A stretch of 37,783 bases of DNA from an uncultured Bacteroidales bacterium (lineage in GTDB: Bacteria > Bacteroidota > Bacteroidia > Bacteroidales > Bacteroidaceae). The stretch covers positions 1 through 37,783 of the forward strand of contig CAMAFY010000028.1 of NCBI GenBank assembly GCA_945833885.1, read 5' to 3'. The notes under the pieces were generated by a model. The model worked only from the letters and a program-made list of their open reading frames with translations, was not told the DNA's origin and did no database searches. Below, piece after piece: positions 7,718 through 15,342 of this stretch. Position numbers and translations under genes: made by a program. Each line of letters opens with the position of its first letter. Within the stretch, counting starts at the first letter, position 1.

Positions 7718-8992
7718 ATGAAAAAAATCTTTTTGGCAGCCCTTGCCATCGCAACGGGCTTAGGCTTCACGGCTTGTTGCAACGAGCCGAAGGCAGACAT
7801 CGCCGTTTACGGATGGTATGGTTGGAACCCTGAGCAGGTTTCCGAAGACAGTCTGCGCGCACAGTTCGAACTTTGGAAGCAGCATGGTCTGGTAGGTGTA
7901 TGTGTGGAATGCGGAGGTTTCCAGTTCGACCGCATACAGACCGCCGCCCGTATCGCCCATGAGGTGGGTCTGGAATACCATGCCTGGGTGCCCTCGATGT
8001 TGCAGGGCGGACAGGATTCCACGTGGTACACCGTCAACCGTCTCGGACAAAGCGCCTACAATAGGGAGAACCGCGCCTATGTGGAATACTACCAAACCGT
8101 CGACCCCCACAATCCTGATGTGGTGAAATATCTCGCCGAGAACTATGCCAAGGTGGCTGAAATCCCCGAGGTGGACTATGTGCAGCTCGACTATATCCGC
8201 TATGCCGACGTCATCCTCTCCGAAGGCCTATGGGTGAAGTACGACACCATCATCTCCCACGACTGGGGGAAACTCGAAGGCTGGCGTGCGGAAAATTCCT
8301 GCACGGACTGCGAAAACCATTGCGCAGACGGATGTTCTGCCAAGGCAGAAGGGAAGGGATGCACGAAGAATTGCTTGCCCACCGGCGTGAAGCCTGAAGG
8401 TGTGAACGAATATCCCGGTGCCGACTACTGCTACTGCGACGCTTGCGTGGCGGACTTCAAAGAAAAGAGTGGCATCGACGTGCGTGAGGAGGTGAAGAAA
8501 GGCGTGGATCCCGCCACCATCGCGGGTTGGGCGCAGTTCCGTTGCGACAATGTCACCAACTGTGTCAATGCTATTGTCGAGGCTGTCCATGCCAAGGGCA
8601 AGAAGATCAGCGCCGACGTCTTCCCCGGTCCCAAGAGTTATGCCGAGTGGATGGTGCGCCAGCAGTGGCAGAACTGGAACGTCGACGTCTATTTCCCCAT
8701 GAATTACAACGACTTCTACCTCCGTGGTCCCAAGTGGGTGGGCCAGGTTACCCGCGAGGAGGTTGAGATTGCCGGTGGCAAGCCCGTTTACAGCGGCCTG
8801 TTCATCTGCCATGATTGGGAGAACAAGAGTGGGGAGATTGACCCCGAAAACAGCGGACTTGTACCCTCGGAAATCGCTGCTGCCGTGCAGGCTGCGCGCG
8901 AGGCGGGTGCTGCCGGCATCTGTCTCTTCTGTCCCACACACATGACTGACGCCCATTGGGCAGAGTTCGATAAGGCAATCGGGCTGAAGTGA
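7718..8992 (+). CDS. lipoprotein with GHL10-like TIM-barrel glycosidase fold
   Basis: A 424-aa lipoprotein; lipobox GFTAC with Cys20 (Cys21 follows). The mature part resembles the glycosyl-hydrolase-like family GHL10 / DUF187: YGWYGWNP, LEYHAWVPSM (85-94), and the signature VQLDYIRYAD (155-164), whose Asp is the likely active-site residue. Later come VDVYFPMNYNDFY and a C-terminal AGAAGICLF strand. An insert at about 195-243 carries nine cysteines (195, 198, 202, 206, 215, 219, 238, 240, 243) and may bind metal or form disulfides. The substrate is unknown. Context with a fucosidase and a CBM9-like protein supports carbohydrate processing at the cell surface. Confidence 0.82.
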   Translation: MKKIFLAALAIATGLGFTACCNEPKADIAVYGWYGWNPEQVSEDSLRAQFELWKQHGLVGVCVECGGFQFDRIQTAARIAHEVGLEYHAWVPSMLQGGQDSTWYTVNRLGQSAYNRENRAYVEYYQTVDPHNPDVVKYLAENYAKVAEIPEVDYVQLDYIRYADVILSEGLWVKYDTIISHDWGKLEGWRAENSCTDCENHCADGCSAKAEGKGCTKNCLPTGVKPEGVNEYPGADYCYCDACVADFKEKSGIDVREEVKKGVDPATIAGWAQFRCDNVTNCVNAIVEAVHAKGKKISADVFPGPKSYAEWMVRQQWQNWNVDVYFPMNYNDFYLRGPKWVGQVTREEVEIAGGKPVYSGLFICHDWENKSGEIDPENSGLVPSEIAAAVQAAREAGAAGICLFCPTHMTDAHWAEFDKAIGLK

Positions 8993-9090
8993 TGGGCGGG
9001 CCATAGCCGTTGCACTTTTCTCCCTGTCGTAGTTAACGGGCTCTTCTGATTGTGGAGCATAACGCTTCCTTTCTGTGAACGCTCCTGAAT

Positions 9091-9139
9091 GCATATCCCC
9101 TCCCTGCATCGTTTCCGGTGCGGGGAGGGGATATGCTTT
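9091..9139. terminator. strong hairpin between convergent genes
   Basis: GCATATCCCCTCCC (9091-9104) pairs with GGGAGGGGATATGC (9123-9136) over 14 bp, followed by TTTT on the plus strand. It lies between the stop codons of the plus-strand lipoprotein gene and the minus-strand regulator and can serve both. Confidence 0.85.
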
Positions 9140-9216
9140 TGGACCCCTGTCCTCTACGGGGACCTTCGGGCGGATGTGCCTTGGGGCGGTTGCACGGTGG
9201 ATGGGGAGGCGGGGCG

Positions 9217-10926
9217 TCAGTCCTCGGCGATGCTCTCTCCATCCGGAGCATCTTCGAAGTCCAGAATACCCAGTTCCTTGTGGATCTTCCTGGCCCATCT
9301 CCAGAGTGTGGTCGGTGCCGACTCTGTCATTCTGGAGATTTCGGGGTTTGACAGTCCCATGCGGATGAGGTAGCAGATCCTCTTCTGTTTTTCAGTGAGC
9401 TCCCCGATTTCCATGGCGATTTTGGCCTTGAAGTCCGGATGCATCCTTTCTATGGCCTTGTAGAGGGAGTCCCAGTCCTTTTGGGTCATTTTGTAGTGTC
9501 CCTCGATGCCCTTGCGTACCAGTTCGGCAAGGTCGCCTGCCTGTTCGTCCAGTTCCTGCAGGTTCTGCAGTTTGATGTAGTGCAGAATCTGTTTGATGCG
9601 TTTTTCCAGTTTTTGCTTTTGGTCGGCGATTTCGGTGTCCGCCGCCTTCAGCTGCAGGTTCATTTTCTCGATTTCCTCCTTCTGCTGTTTTGCCTTGCCC
9701 TCAAGGCTCTTGAGCTTCGCTTCTTGTTGGAGCAGCATCTCCATCTTCTTCATCCGGTACACCGAAAACGCCCAGCCGATACCGAGCAGCAGTATCAGGG
9801 CGGTTGCTCCTCCTGCCATCATCCAGTTTTTGAAAAGCTTGCGTTCGCGTTCCATCCTGGCCTCCTGCTTCAGTTCTTTTTCATATTGGTAGTTTTGCTG
9901 TGCAAGGTGTGCCCTTTGCTGGCGTTCGCTGAAGTTGATGGAGTCGCCGGTTTCTGCTAATTTCAGTGCGCAGCGAATGGCATCCTTGTCCTTGCCCTGC
10001 ATGGCATAGATTTGCACCAGGTGTTTTGAGGCGTTGTGCGGTTTCCAGATGTCCGTTGTGTCTGCCATGTGTTTTTCGTAGCACGCCGTAGCCTTTGCGA
10101 GATCTCCTCGCATGAAATGATAGTTCCCCAGCGTCAGGTAGTTCACGTAGATTTTTCTTTCGCTGTCCACGCTGTCTATGAGTTCCAAGCATTCTTTCGC
10201 GCGGTCCAGACAACCTAAATTTGCATAGTGGTTCATCAGCCAATAGAGCAGCTCGACATGCCGTGATTCCGAGTGCTCCTTCTTCATCAGGTCCAGGGTG
10301 TTGTCGAGCGATTGCTGCTTGCATGTGGAGCGTTCGTTGTATTGTTCCGCGAAGGCCAGGTCCATCAGGGAGATGGGGTTTACGCGGTGGGTCTTTTCTG
10401 AAATCTCACATTCCCGCTTTGCCATTTCAAGGGATTGCGGGAAATTCTGTACCTGGTAATACAAGGTGTGCAGTTGCGAATAGGCGTTGATGAGGAGGAC
10501 GGAGTCGGCCGGCTCGTCGGTCGACTTCAGGAAATAGACCAGGGAATGGGGGATGTCCTTCATGTCGCGGTATACACTTCCGGCATAGTAATAGGCTTCC
10601 TGCCGTTCGGCGGTGGTACCGGACGCTTCGAAATACCGTACCAGTTCCATGATGCAACTGTCGTCGGTGGCCACGTCAAAGGCCTTGTCGTGCAGTCGGA
10701 TTTCAAGCAGTGCGGAAAGCATGCGGGTATGTTCGTCGCAGTCTGCCAGCAGGGGTTTCAGGGAATCCAAACGCTGCAGGGCTTCCCGGGGGTGGCTGTT
10801 CCCCTCTTCCTTAAGCTGCGCTAACGTATCCAGCATCCCGCTGTCCTTTTCACTCCGTCCGCAGGAGAGTACCAGAGAGAAAGAGAGCACAGCGACAAGC
10901 AGTAAACCGAATTTCAGATTTCCCAT
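9217..10926 (-). CDS. membrane-anchored TPR / coiled-coil / HTH regulator
   Basis: A 569-aa protein with a lipobox-like N-terminus (LVLSCG, Cys22), helical TPR repeats from about 35 to 340, one membrane segment at about 367-390 (MMAGGATALILLLGIGWAF), a coiled coil at about 391-465, and a LuxR-type helix-turn-helix near the end (LTEKQKRICYLIRMGLSNPEISRM). The layout implies an outside TPR sensor and a cytoplasmic DNA-binding end, a form common in Bacteroidota. The signal and targets are unknown. It faces the glycan genes convergently, and the secreted-protein locus at 11.3-12.9 kb divergently, so the latter is a plausible target. Confidence 0.85.
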   Translation of the reverse strand: MGNLKFGLLLVAVLSFSLVLSCGRSEKDSGMLDTLAQLKEEGNSHPREALQRLDSLKPLLADCDEHTRMLSALLEIRLHDKAFDVATDDSCIMELVRYFEASGTTAERQEAYYYAGSVYRDMKDIPHSLVYFLKSTDEPADSVLLINAYSQLHTLYYQVQNFPQSLEMAKRECEISEKTHRVNPISLMDLAFAEQYNERSTCKQQSLDNTLDLMKKEHSESRHVELLYWLMNHYANLGCLDRAKECLELIDSVDSERKIYVNYLTLGNYHFMRGDLAKATACYEKHMADTTDIWKPHNASKHLVQIYAMQGKDKDAIRCALKLAETGDSINFSERQQRAHLAQQNYQYEKELKQEARMERERKLFKNWMMAGGATALILLLGIGWAFSVYRMKKMEMLLQQEAKLKSLEGKAKQQKEEIEKMNLQLKAADTEIADQKQKLEKRIKQILHYIKLQNLQELDEQAGDLAELVRKGIEGHYKMTQKDWDSLYKAIERMHPDFKAKIAMEIGELTEKQKRICYLIRMGLSNPEISRMTESAPTTLWRWARKIHKELGILDFEDAPDGESIAED

Positions 10927-11290
10927 AGCCGTTTCTTTTTTTTCTGTTTTTTCTAAATGTGTGTTCTTTTAGGAGCCATTAATTGTGCAGCCTGACGTGA
11001 GCAGTAGGCATGCAGCCGTTCAGGGCGATGCCCATGCATTTGGTGGTCTGACAAATTTGCAAATATATTATGTTTTCTGTCTTAAAACAATTTTATTTCA
11101 TTCCACCTTATTCCATCCGCTAGGTTTCCGCTTTCTTGTGCAAACTGGAATTGACAATATCTGCTGTTTTGTGCGGCGAATTAACACCAAGTTAACAAAT
11201 TTATCCCTCTTATCCTTCATCGTAAGAAAATGACGTAGGTGGAATAAGGTGGAATAAGTTTTTCTTGGAGGGTATGTTAAACCTACTTAA
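10927..11290. promoter_or_regulatory. divergent regulatory region with a 16-bp inverted repeat
   Basis: No gene is supported. Two divergent Bacteroidota promoters are visible (minus 11060-11091; plus 11264-11295). ATTCCACCTTATTCCA at 11100-11115 is the exact reverse complement of TGGAATAAGGTGGAAT at 11240-11255. Each arm contains two TTCCA/TGGAA half sites about 10 bp apart. Confidence 0.7.
11060..11091 (-). promoter_or_regulatory. promoter of the TPR-HTH regulator gene
   Basis: On the minus strand ATTG (11091-11088), 20 nt, then TATATTTG (11067-11060), matching the Bacteroidota -33/-7 layout. Transcription would begin about 127 nt before the ATG. Confidence 0.6.
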
Positions 11291-11295
11291 TTTTG
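11264..11295 (+). promoter_or_regulatory. promoter in front of the paralogue remnant
   Basis: CTTG (11264-11267), 20 nt, TAATTTTG (11288-11295). The same CTTG-N20-TAATTTTG arrangement precedes rplC. Its start site would fall at about 11301, inside the remnant reading frame. Confidence 0.65.
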
Positions 11296-11428
11296 CGGCA
11301 TCAAAACCGGAATTGAGGGAATGGTCTCCGCAGACACAAAGTCCCAATCCTATCGTCTTGACGGCCGACCTGTCAACGGCAGCGCTCGTGGCGTCGTCAT
11401 CGAGAACGGCCGGAAGGTTCTGAAATAG
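11291..11428 (+). pseudogene. C-terminal remnant of a paralogue of the next gene
   Basis: The frame encodes GIKTGIEGMVSADTKSQSYR, then LDGRPVNGSARGVVIENGRK and VLK, then TAG. It aligns with the end of the 11603 gene product, YGLDGRRAGEDTRGIVIENG and RKVLK. The frame opens only after a TAA at 11288-11290 and lacks the signal peptide and the whole body. It follows directly on a -7 element, so a deletion seems to have removed everything from around the start site to the last ~45 codons. A copy of the 3' hairpin region found after the intact gene also follows the remnant (11465-11557). Confidence 0.8.
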
Positions 11429-11464
11429 GCTCCGATAACGCAATACATAAAAAGTTCTTCATTT

Positions 11465-11557
11465 CTGATTGTGTTCCCTTCCTTCTCCCGCCACCTCTTC
11501 TCCCGATTTCACAGACTTGTATTTCAAGAAGAGGATGGCGGAGGGGAGTATCGGGAG
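11465..11557 (+). repeat. duplicated 3' hairpin region, copy 1
   Basis: Nearly the same sequence recurs at 13072-13150. CCGCC (11488-11492) and CCTCTTCT (11494-11501) pair with AGAAGAGG (11527-11534) and GGCGG (11537-11541). In this copy the loop sequence CTCCCGAT (11500-11507) is also complementary to ATCGGGAG (11550-11557), allowing a pseudoknot or a competing stem. No T tract follows. It lies about 45 bp before the next ATG, so it may be an old terminator now acting as a leader structure. Confidence 0.65.
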
Positions 11558-11602
11558 CAATTCTAAACATACATTTTAATAAACATTCATACAAAACAGA
11601 TT

Positions 11603-12907
11603 ATGAAAAAGCTTTTACTTTTTGTACTCAGCGCCATGGCGGGCATGTCAGCCATGCAGGCACAGACCTTCCGTCCTTTCTGCGAGGAGGGCAAGACGTG
11701 GAAATCGGACAGTTACATGCGCATGCACCCCAGTCCCTTCTCAACGTGGACCGTGGAGACCTGGAAGATGGAGGGCGACACCCTCATCGGCAGCCAGACC
11801 TGCAAGAAACTTTTTGTCGGTGGCGGCTACTGCGGTGCCCTCTACGACGAGGATGCACGGACCTTCATCGTCCCGAAGGGCAGCGAGGAGGCCGTGCTGC
11901 TCTACGACTTCAGCCTTGAGACCGGCGGCACGGCAAACGTCTACAGCGACTACGGCCAGACGGCCAGCATCAAGGCATCGGGGACCGGCTCGTTGGAATA
12001 TGACGGAAGGACACTGCGTACCGTCAGTTTCGAGTCGAACGCCGAAGGGCCGACAGGCTGCACATGGATAGAGGGTGTCGGCAGTACGGTATCCCCCCTC
12101 CACACCTGGAGCGACCCCACGCTGACCGGCGGCAGGGGCGGCTCCATACGTTGCTGCGCCACGGCAGACGGTGCACTGTGGTTCAATGAATGGCACGGTC
12201 TTCCCTATGCCGCAGACAATGAGTTTGAGGAATACACGATGATTCCCTTCTGCGAGGAGGGCAAGCTCTGGTACGTCGACGAGCCTTCGGCATCGGACGG
12301 CCTTACCGTATACACCATGACGGGCGACACCCTCATCGGCGGTCATGCTGCCAAATGCATGTTCCGCGCCGGGACATACGCCGGAGCGTTCTACGACGAG
12401 GCCTACCTGACCTATTTCATTGCCCCCGGTGAGGCGACCGCCCACCTCGCCTACAACTTCGGCCTCCGCCATTATATGCCCACCCGGGTGTGGAACGGCA
12501 GCGTATGGTGCCAGCTGGTGACGGACGACTATGCCGGCTATGACTATGCCGGCATTCCCCGCAACGCCACGAAGATGTACTTCCTGGAGGTGGAGGACGG
12601 CGGCAGGACCGCTGCGGAATATCCCCTGGAGGAACTGCTCAGGCAGAGTGCCGGCATGTGGGTCGAGGGTCTCGGCTCCCTCAACGGTCCGTTGGAGAAC
12701 TGCGGCATGCCGGGCGATGTCAGCGCAACCCGCCTGCGTGCCTGCTGCACGCCTTCGCGCATCCTCTATGACCCCGACGGAATCCTCGGCATCAGCGCCC
12801 CCACTCTCGGAACGGCAGAGTCCGTCCGTTACGGTCTTGACGGCCGCCGCGCTGGAGAAGACACCCGCGGCATCGTCATCGAGAACGGCCGGAAGGTGCT
12901 GAAATAA
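11603..12907 (+). CDS. secreted protein of unknown function with two internal repeats
   Basis: A 434-aa exported protein: signal peptide MKKLLLFVLSAMAGMSAMQA. The mature chain holds two copies of a ~190-residue module. Copy 1 has FRPFCEEGKTW, EGDTLIGSQTCKKLFVGGGY and GALYDEDARTFIVPKG; copy 2 has MIPFCEEGKLW, TGDTLIGGHAAKCMFRAGTY and GAFYDEAYLTYFIAPG. Each module ends with a WxEGxGS motif (CTWIEGVGS, MWVEGLGS). The C-terminus (YGLDGRRAGEDTRGIVIENG then RKVLK) resembles the short C-terminal tails of many Bacteroidales secreted proteins, related to type IX secretion tails, though not a textbook example. Function unknown. A deleted paralogue lies just upstream. Confidence 0.85.
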   Translation: MKKLLLFVLSAMAGMSAMQAQTFRPFCEEGKTWKSDSYMRMHPSPFSTWTVETWKMEGDTLIGSQTCKKLFVGGGYCGALYDEDARTFIVPKGSEEAVLLYDFSLETGGTANVYSDYGQTASIKASGTGSLEYDGRTLRTVSFESNAEGPTGCTWIEGVGSTVSPLHTWSDPTLTGGRGGSIRCCATADGALWFNEWHGLPYAADNEFEEYTMIPFCEEGKLWYVDEPSASDGLTVYTMTGDTLIGGHAAKCMFRAGTYAGAFYDEAYLTYFIAPGEATAHLAYNFGLRHYMPTRVWNGSVWCQLVTDDYAGYDYAGIPRNATKMYFLEVEDGGRTAAEYPLEELLRQSAGMWVEGLGSLNGPLENCGMPGDVSATRLRACCTPSRILYDPDGILGISAPTLGTAESVRYGLDGRRAGEDTRGIVIENGRKVLK

Positions 12908-12973
12908 TAAATTCAAGTTTGGCAAGTTAATTTCGCTAATGAGAATCAGATAGTAATGCATCATATCATCACA

Positions 12974-13067
12974 AGGACGGTCACGGATGTCCGCGGATGA
13001 TACGTAGGATTATTATCACACGGACAATCACGGATGTCCACGGACGGTACGGAGAATTATATGATTT
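12974..13067. repeat. 47-bp direct repeat, two copies
   Basis: GGACGGTCACGGATGTCCGC starts at 12974 and GGACAATCACGGATGTCCAC at 13021, 47 bp apart, with similarity continuing through TACG and ATTAT. Each copy contains GGAC...GTCC, able to form a small hairpin. It follows the stop codon of the secreted protein gene. Confidence 0.7.
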
Positions 13068-13071
13068 ATAT

Positions 13072-13150
13072 CTGATTGTATTTCCCTTCCCTCTCCCGCC
13101 ACCTCTTCTCCCGATTTCACAGACTTGTAATTCCGGAAGAAGAGGGCGGA
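13072..13150 (+). terminator. duplicated 3' hairpin region, copy 2 (possible terminator)
   Basis: CCGCC (13096-13100) and CTCTTCT (13103-13109) pair with AGAAGAG (13138-13144) and GGCGG (13145-13149). It is the counterpart of the element at 11465-11557 but lacks the downstream ATCGGGAG. No T run follows, so termination is only probable. Confidence 0.5.
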
Positions 13151-13201
13151 GGTTGGGGGATGCGGTGGTATGCTATCTTACTTTTTTCTACGCAAAATCC
13201 T

Positions 13202-13594
13202 ATGAAACACGATTACCCAATCAGCAAGCGTTTTCTGTGGTTCAACAGAATCGTATTCCTTGCAATCTATGCGTTATTCGTCTTCCTCTCCTTTATGTTC
13301 CGGGGAAATGACAACCATGTCTATGACATAGTATACCTCTTGCTCTTCCATGGGAGTTTCTACTATATATCTGTCGGCCGTATGAAACTTCAGATAGCGG
13401 GGAAAGAGTTGCATTACAAGCCCTATAACAGTCTCGTATTCCGGTCGGAGGAACTGGACGGGGATTGCCGCTGCGATGTGGTTCGCCGATGGGGCGTGGA
13501 TGCCGTAAGGATTTCCACCTCTGACGGAAAGTGTAGTATGACCGTCTATCCCGATGACATCCCTGCATTCCTGGAGGCCGTCCGAGAGATTTAG
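13202..13594 (+). CDS. small membrane protein, PH-domain-like
   Basis: A 130-aa protein with two hydrophobic segments (FNRIVFLAIYALFVFLSFMF, about 14-33, and VYDIVYLLLFHGSFYYISVG, about 40-59) followed by a soluble ~70-residue part (KLQIAGKELHYKPY, SDGKCSMTVYPDDIPAFLEA). The beta-rich tail, with a short helix at the end, recalls bacterial PH-like domains, but similarity is loose. The ATG at 13202 is preferred over earlier in-frame starts because those add low-complexity sequence lying in the hairpin region. No function can be assigned. Confidence 0.6.
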   Translation: MKHDYPISKRFLWFNRIVFLAIYALFVFLSFMFRGNDNHVYDIVYLLLFHGSFYYISVGRMKLQIAGKELHYKPYNSLVFRSEELDGDCRCDVVRRWGVDAVRISTSDGKCSMTVYPDDIPAFLEAVREI

Positions 13595-13615
13595 TCCCTG
13601 TTGTGTGTGATTAAC

Positions 13616-13651
13616 GACAACAAAGACAACGAGGGCAACAGTGACAACTGC
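13616..13651. repeat. 9-bp tandem repeat, four units
   Basis: GACAACAAA, GACAACGAG, GGCAACAGT and GACAACTGC follow each other directly, 22 bp after the stop codon of the small membrane protein gene. The 9-bp period may reflect an old coding repeat. Confidence 0.65.
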
Positions 13652-13689
13652 GGGATGTGCATGGGTGATGGTGTTGACATCGTCCGCAG

Positions 13690-13716
13690 GGTCAAATCGG
13701 TTAAATCAGATAAATC
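13690..13716. repeat. 9-bp tandem repeat, three units
   Basis: GGTCAAATC, GGTTAAATC and AGATAAATC lie in tandem. On the minus strand they would read Asp-Leu-Thr-type repeats, but no credible gene contains them. Confidence 0.6.
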
Positions 13717-13755
13717 CGTATTCAATACTTTCCCCTTTTCGGAAATCAAAAACAT

Positions 13756-13843
13756 CGGACTTCTTTGAGGCAAACATCCGTACTTTCGATGCAAAACCTC
13801 CGTACTTTTGCCCAAAGAAGTCCGATGTTTTGCAACTTCCTGG
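13756..13843. repeat. phased 22-bp repeat, CCGYACTTT family (site 2)
   Basis: Units begin at 13756 (CGGACTTC), 13778 (CCGTACTTTCG), 13800 (CCGTACTTTTG) and 13822 (CCGATGTTTTG), exactly 22 bp apart. The first units end in AAACAT or AAACCT. Confidence 0.8.
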
Positions 13844-13885
13844 ACTGGGGTGTTTCTCTACACAGAAAAATGTTTTGGAAAAATA

Positions 13886-13980
13886 TCCTACATTTCCTAC
13901 ACCCGACAACGAAATATACAGTATTTACTGACGATTTCGGGTGTAGGATTTGGTGTAGGATTTTATTTTGAGGTGTAGGA
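13886..13980. repeat. TGTAGGA dyad element, copy 1
   Basis: TCCTACA at 13886 and TCCTAC at 13895 (9 bp apart) face GTGTAGGA at 13941, 13953 and 13973. So several copies of one 7-8-bp word are arranged in opposed groups about 40 bp apart. A matching arrangement in the other orientation lies at 24066-24171. Confidence 0.7.
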
Positions 13981-14110
13981 TTTCCCCATCTTTTCATGCA
14001 AAAAGGCACAAAAAAGCAGTAAAAAAGGCATAGCATTTTGCCAAGAGCATAAGGAAACTGCTCGGGTTAGAATCAGTTTTCTCACCAAAACGTGGGGCAA
14101 AAAAGGACAG

Positions 14111-14181
14111 TAAGGGGGACTATAAAATACCTTGAGGCGCGAAGGTGCAAGGCAAAGCCAGAGCGAAATTGTAGAACCCAC
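14111..14181. repeat. efflux-locus inverted-end repeat, short copy
   Basis: TAAGGGGGACTATAAAATAC near 14111-14131 resembles the reverse complement of the copy at 21907-21928. The right end TAGAACCCACC (14171-14181) is the exact reverse complement of GGTGGGTTCTA at 16724. The two ends are inverted and about 70 bp apart, downstream of the AraC gene. Confidence 0.55.
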
Positions 14182-14277
14182 CATAAACAAATTCTAAGCA
14201 CCTGCTTAAAGGTGAGGGCAACATCTTTCTTTTTCTGGCGGTTCCCCTTCTTCCGTTCTGTAGTTTCGGCCGTCATC

Positions 14278-15213
14278 CTACCGCCTCCTGCGGTATTCTC
14301 CGGGCGTCATCCCCACAATCCGTTTGAAGAATTTGCAGAAGAAAGCCGGATTCGCGAAGTGGAGTTCCCCAGCAATCTGTGCCACAGGTTTGTCGCTGTG
14401 CAGCAGTTCAGCCTGGATGCGGCTGATAAGTGCGCGGTCAATCCATTCCTTTGCCGTCACTCCGCTCGTCTGGTGGACGATGGTGCCCAGATAATGCTCC
14501 GTAAGGCATATCCTGTCGGCGTAGTATCCGATGCGGTGATGTTCGTGACAATGTTGGTTGACCAACTGGATGAAGCGGTCGAAAATGCTCTGGTCGTGTG
14601 AGCGGTTTCCAGCGTGCCGTTCCGAATGGCTCTGATACAGCGCGTTGTAAAGGTGCATCAATGCCCCCACGAGTGAGGCGACGACGGCGCGTTGATAGAC
14701 AGGTTGGCGGACAACATCCCACAGAGTGTCGAAGATGCGGCGGATGGTGTGCAGTTCATCGTCGCTGACAGCCAGCAGGAAACCGCGAGTCTGGCCGTTG
14801 AACGCCGGTGGTATCTTGTCGGGAGGAAAGGGCATGTTGAAGCCTTCGAAGAGGACGACGCCGGAAATGGCCAGGTCATCGGAGTAGCGGATGGGGGTGA
14901 TGATGCTCCCCGGAGCGACATAGGCAATCATCCCCGTCTCCATTTTTTTCTCGACAAGATTGGCCTGAATTACTCCCTCGCCCCGGGTGATGAATCCGAA
15001 CCGGTGGTCGTTGAGGATGAAAGGCCCCTTCTGCACCATCGCGTTCTTCATGGAATCGAGGGGATTGTTCAGGATTCCTATCTCGTTGTTCAGGAAAAAA
15101 TTCCCGATGTTTATGCTTTCGTATGGTCGGAGCATGACGTTTATCGCGTTCACATCGAGCAGTTCCGGCCTTTTCCTTGTGCCTCCGGCACGGATTACAT
15201 CGTCCTTTTTCAT
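14278..15213 (-). CDS. AraC-family transcriptional regulator
   Basis: A 311-aa regulator. The N-terminal ~200 residues form a ligand-sensing domain of cupin-like character (ILNDHRFGFITRGEGVIQAN, GMIAYVAPGSIITPI). The C-terminal ~90 residues carry two helix-turn-helix motifs (ADRICLTEHYLGTIVHQTSG and VAQIAGELHFANPAFFCKFF) and end with the family signature RIVGMTPGEYRRRR. The ATG at 15213 is chosen: the longer frame to 15240 begins with TTG inside the predicted promoter. It is divergent from the TolC-ABC efflux genes and is their likely regulator, an inference from position. Confidence 0.9.
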   Translation of the reverse strand: MKKDDVIRAGGTRKRPELLDVNAINVMLRPYESINIGNFFLNNEIGILNNPLDSMKNAMVQKGPFILNDHRFGFITRGEGVIQANLVEKKMETGMIAYVAPGSIITPIRYSDDLAISGVVLFEGFNMPFPPDKIPPAFNGQTRGFLLAVSDDELHTIRRIFDTLWDVVRQPVYQRAVVASLVGALMHLYNALYQSHSERHAGNRSHDQSIFDRFIQLVNQHCHEHHRIGYYADRICLTEHYLGTIVHQTSGVTAKEWIDRALISRIQAELLHSDKPVAQIAGELHFANPAFFCKFFKRIVGMTPGEYRRRR

Positions 15214-15237
15214 TCGCTTTTCTGCTTTTTTTGTGTA

Positions 15238-15245
15238 CAAAGATA
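15238..15245 (-). promoter_or_regulatory. -7 element of the AraC gene
   Basis: The minus strand reads TATCTTTG, matching TAnnTTTG, about 25 nt before the ATG at 15213. The -33 region is not clear. The leader would be very short. Confidence 0.45.
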
Positions 15246-15342
15246 ATGATATCCGCCCTTTTTACTGCCTTTTCATCTGCAAATCGTACGAAAAGAACAT
15301 AATTCCCCAACAATAGGTAATGGTGGTGCGGGAAATTCTCCG

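Larger units (their letters stand above)
13595..14277. other. repeat-rich intergenic region
   Basis: 683 bp with no supported gene. In order it holds: a 9-bp repeat of four units (13616-13651), a 9-bp repeat of three units (13690-13716), the CCGYACTTT 22-bp repeat (13756-13843), the TGTAGGA dyad element (13886-13980), and an efflux-locus inverted-end repeat (14111-14181). The short reading frames here run through repeats and are not believed. Confidence 0.65.

Noticed and set aside
6994..7833. Open frames on both strands across the 7.35-7.6 kb array, giving proteins with 22-residue repeats.
   Set aside because: A 22-bp repeat without stop codons is open in all frames it passes through; both strands are open, no signal peptide or domain is present, and the unit shows base conservation around the palindrome rather than codon-type variation.
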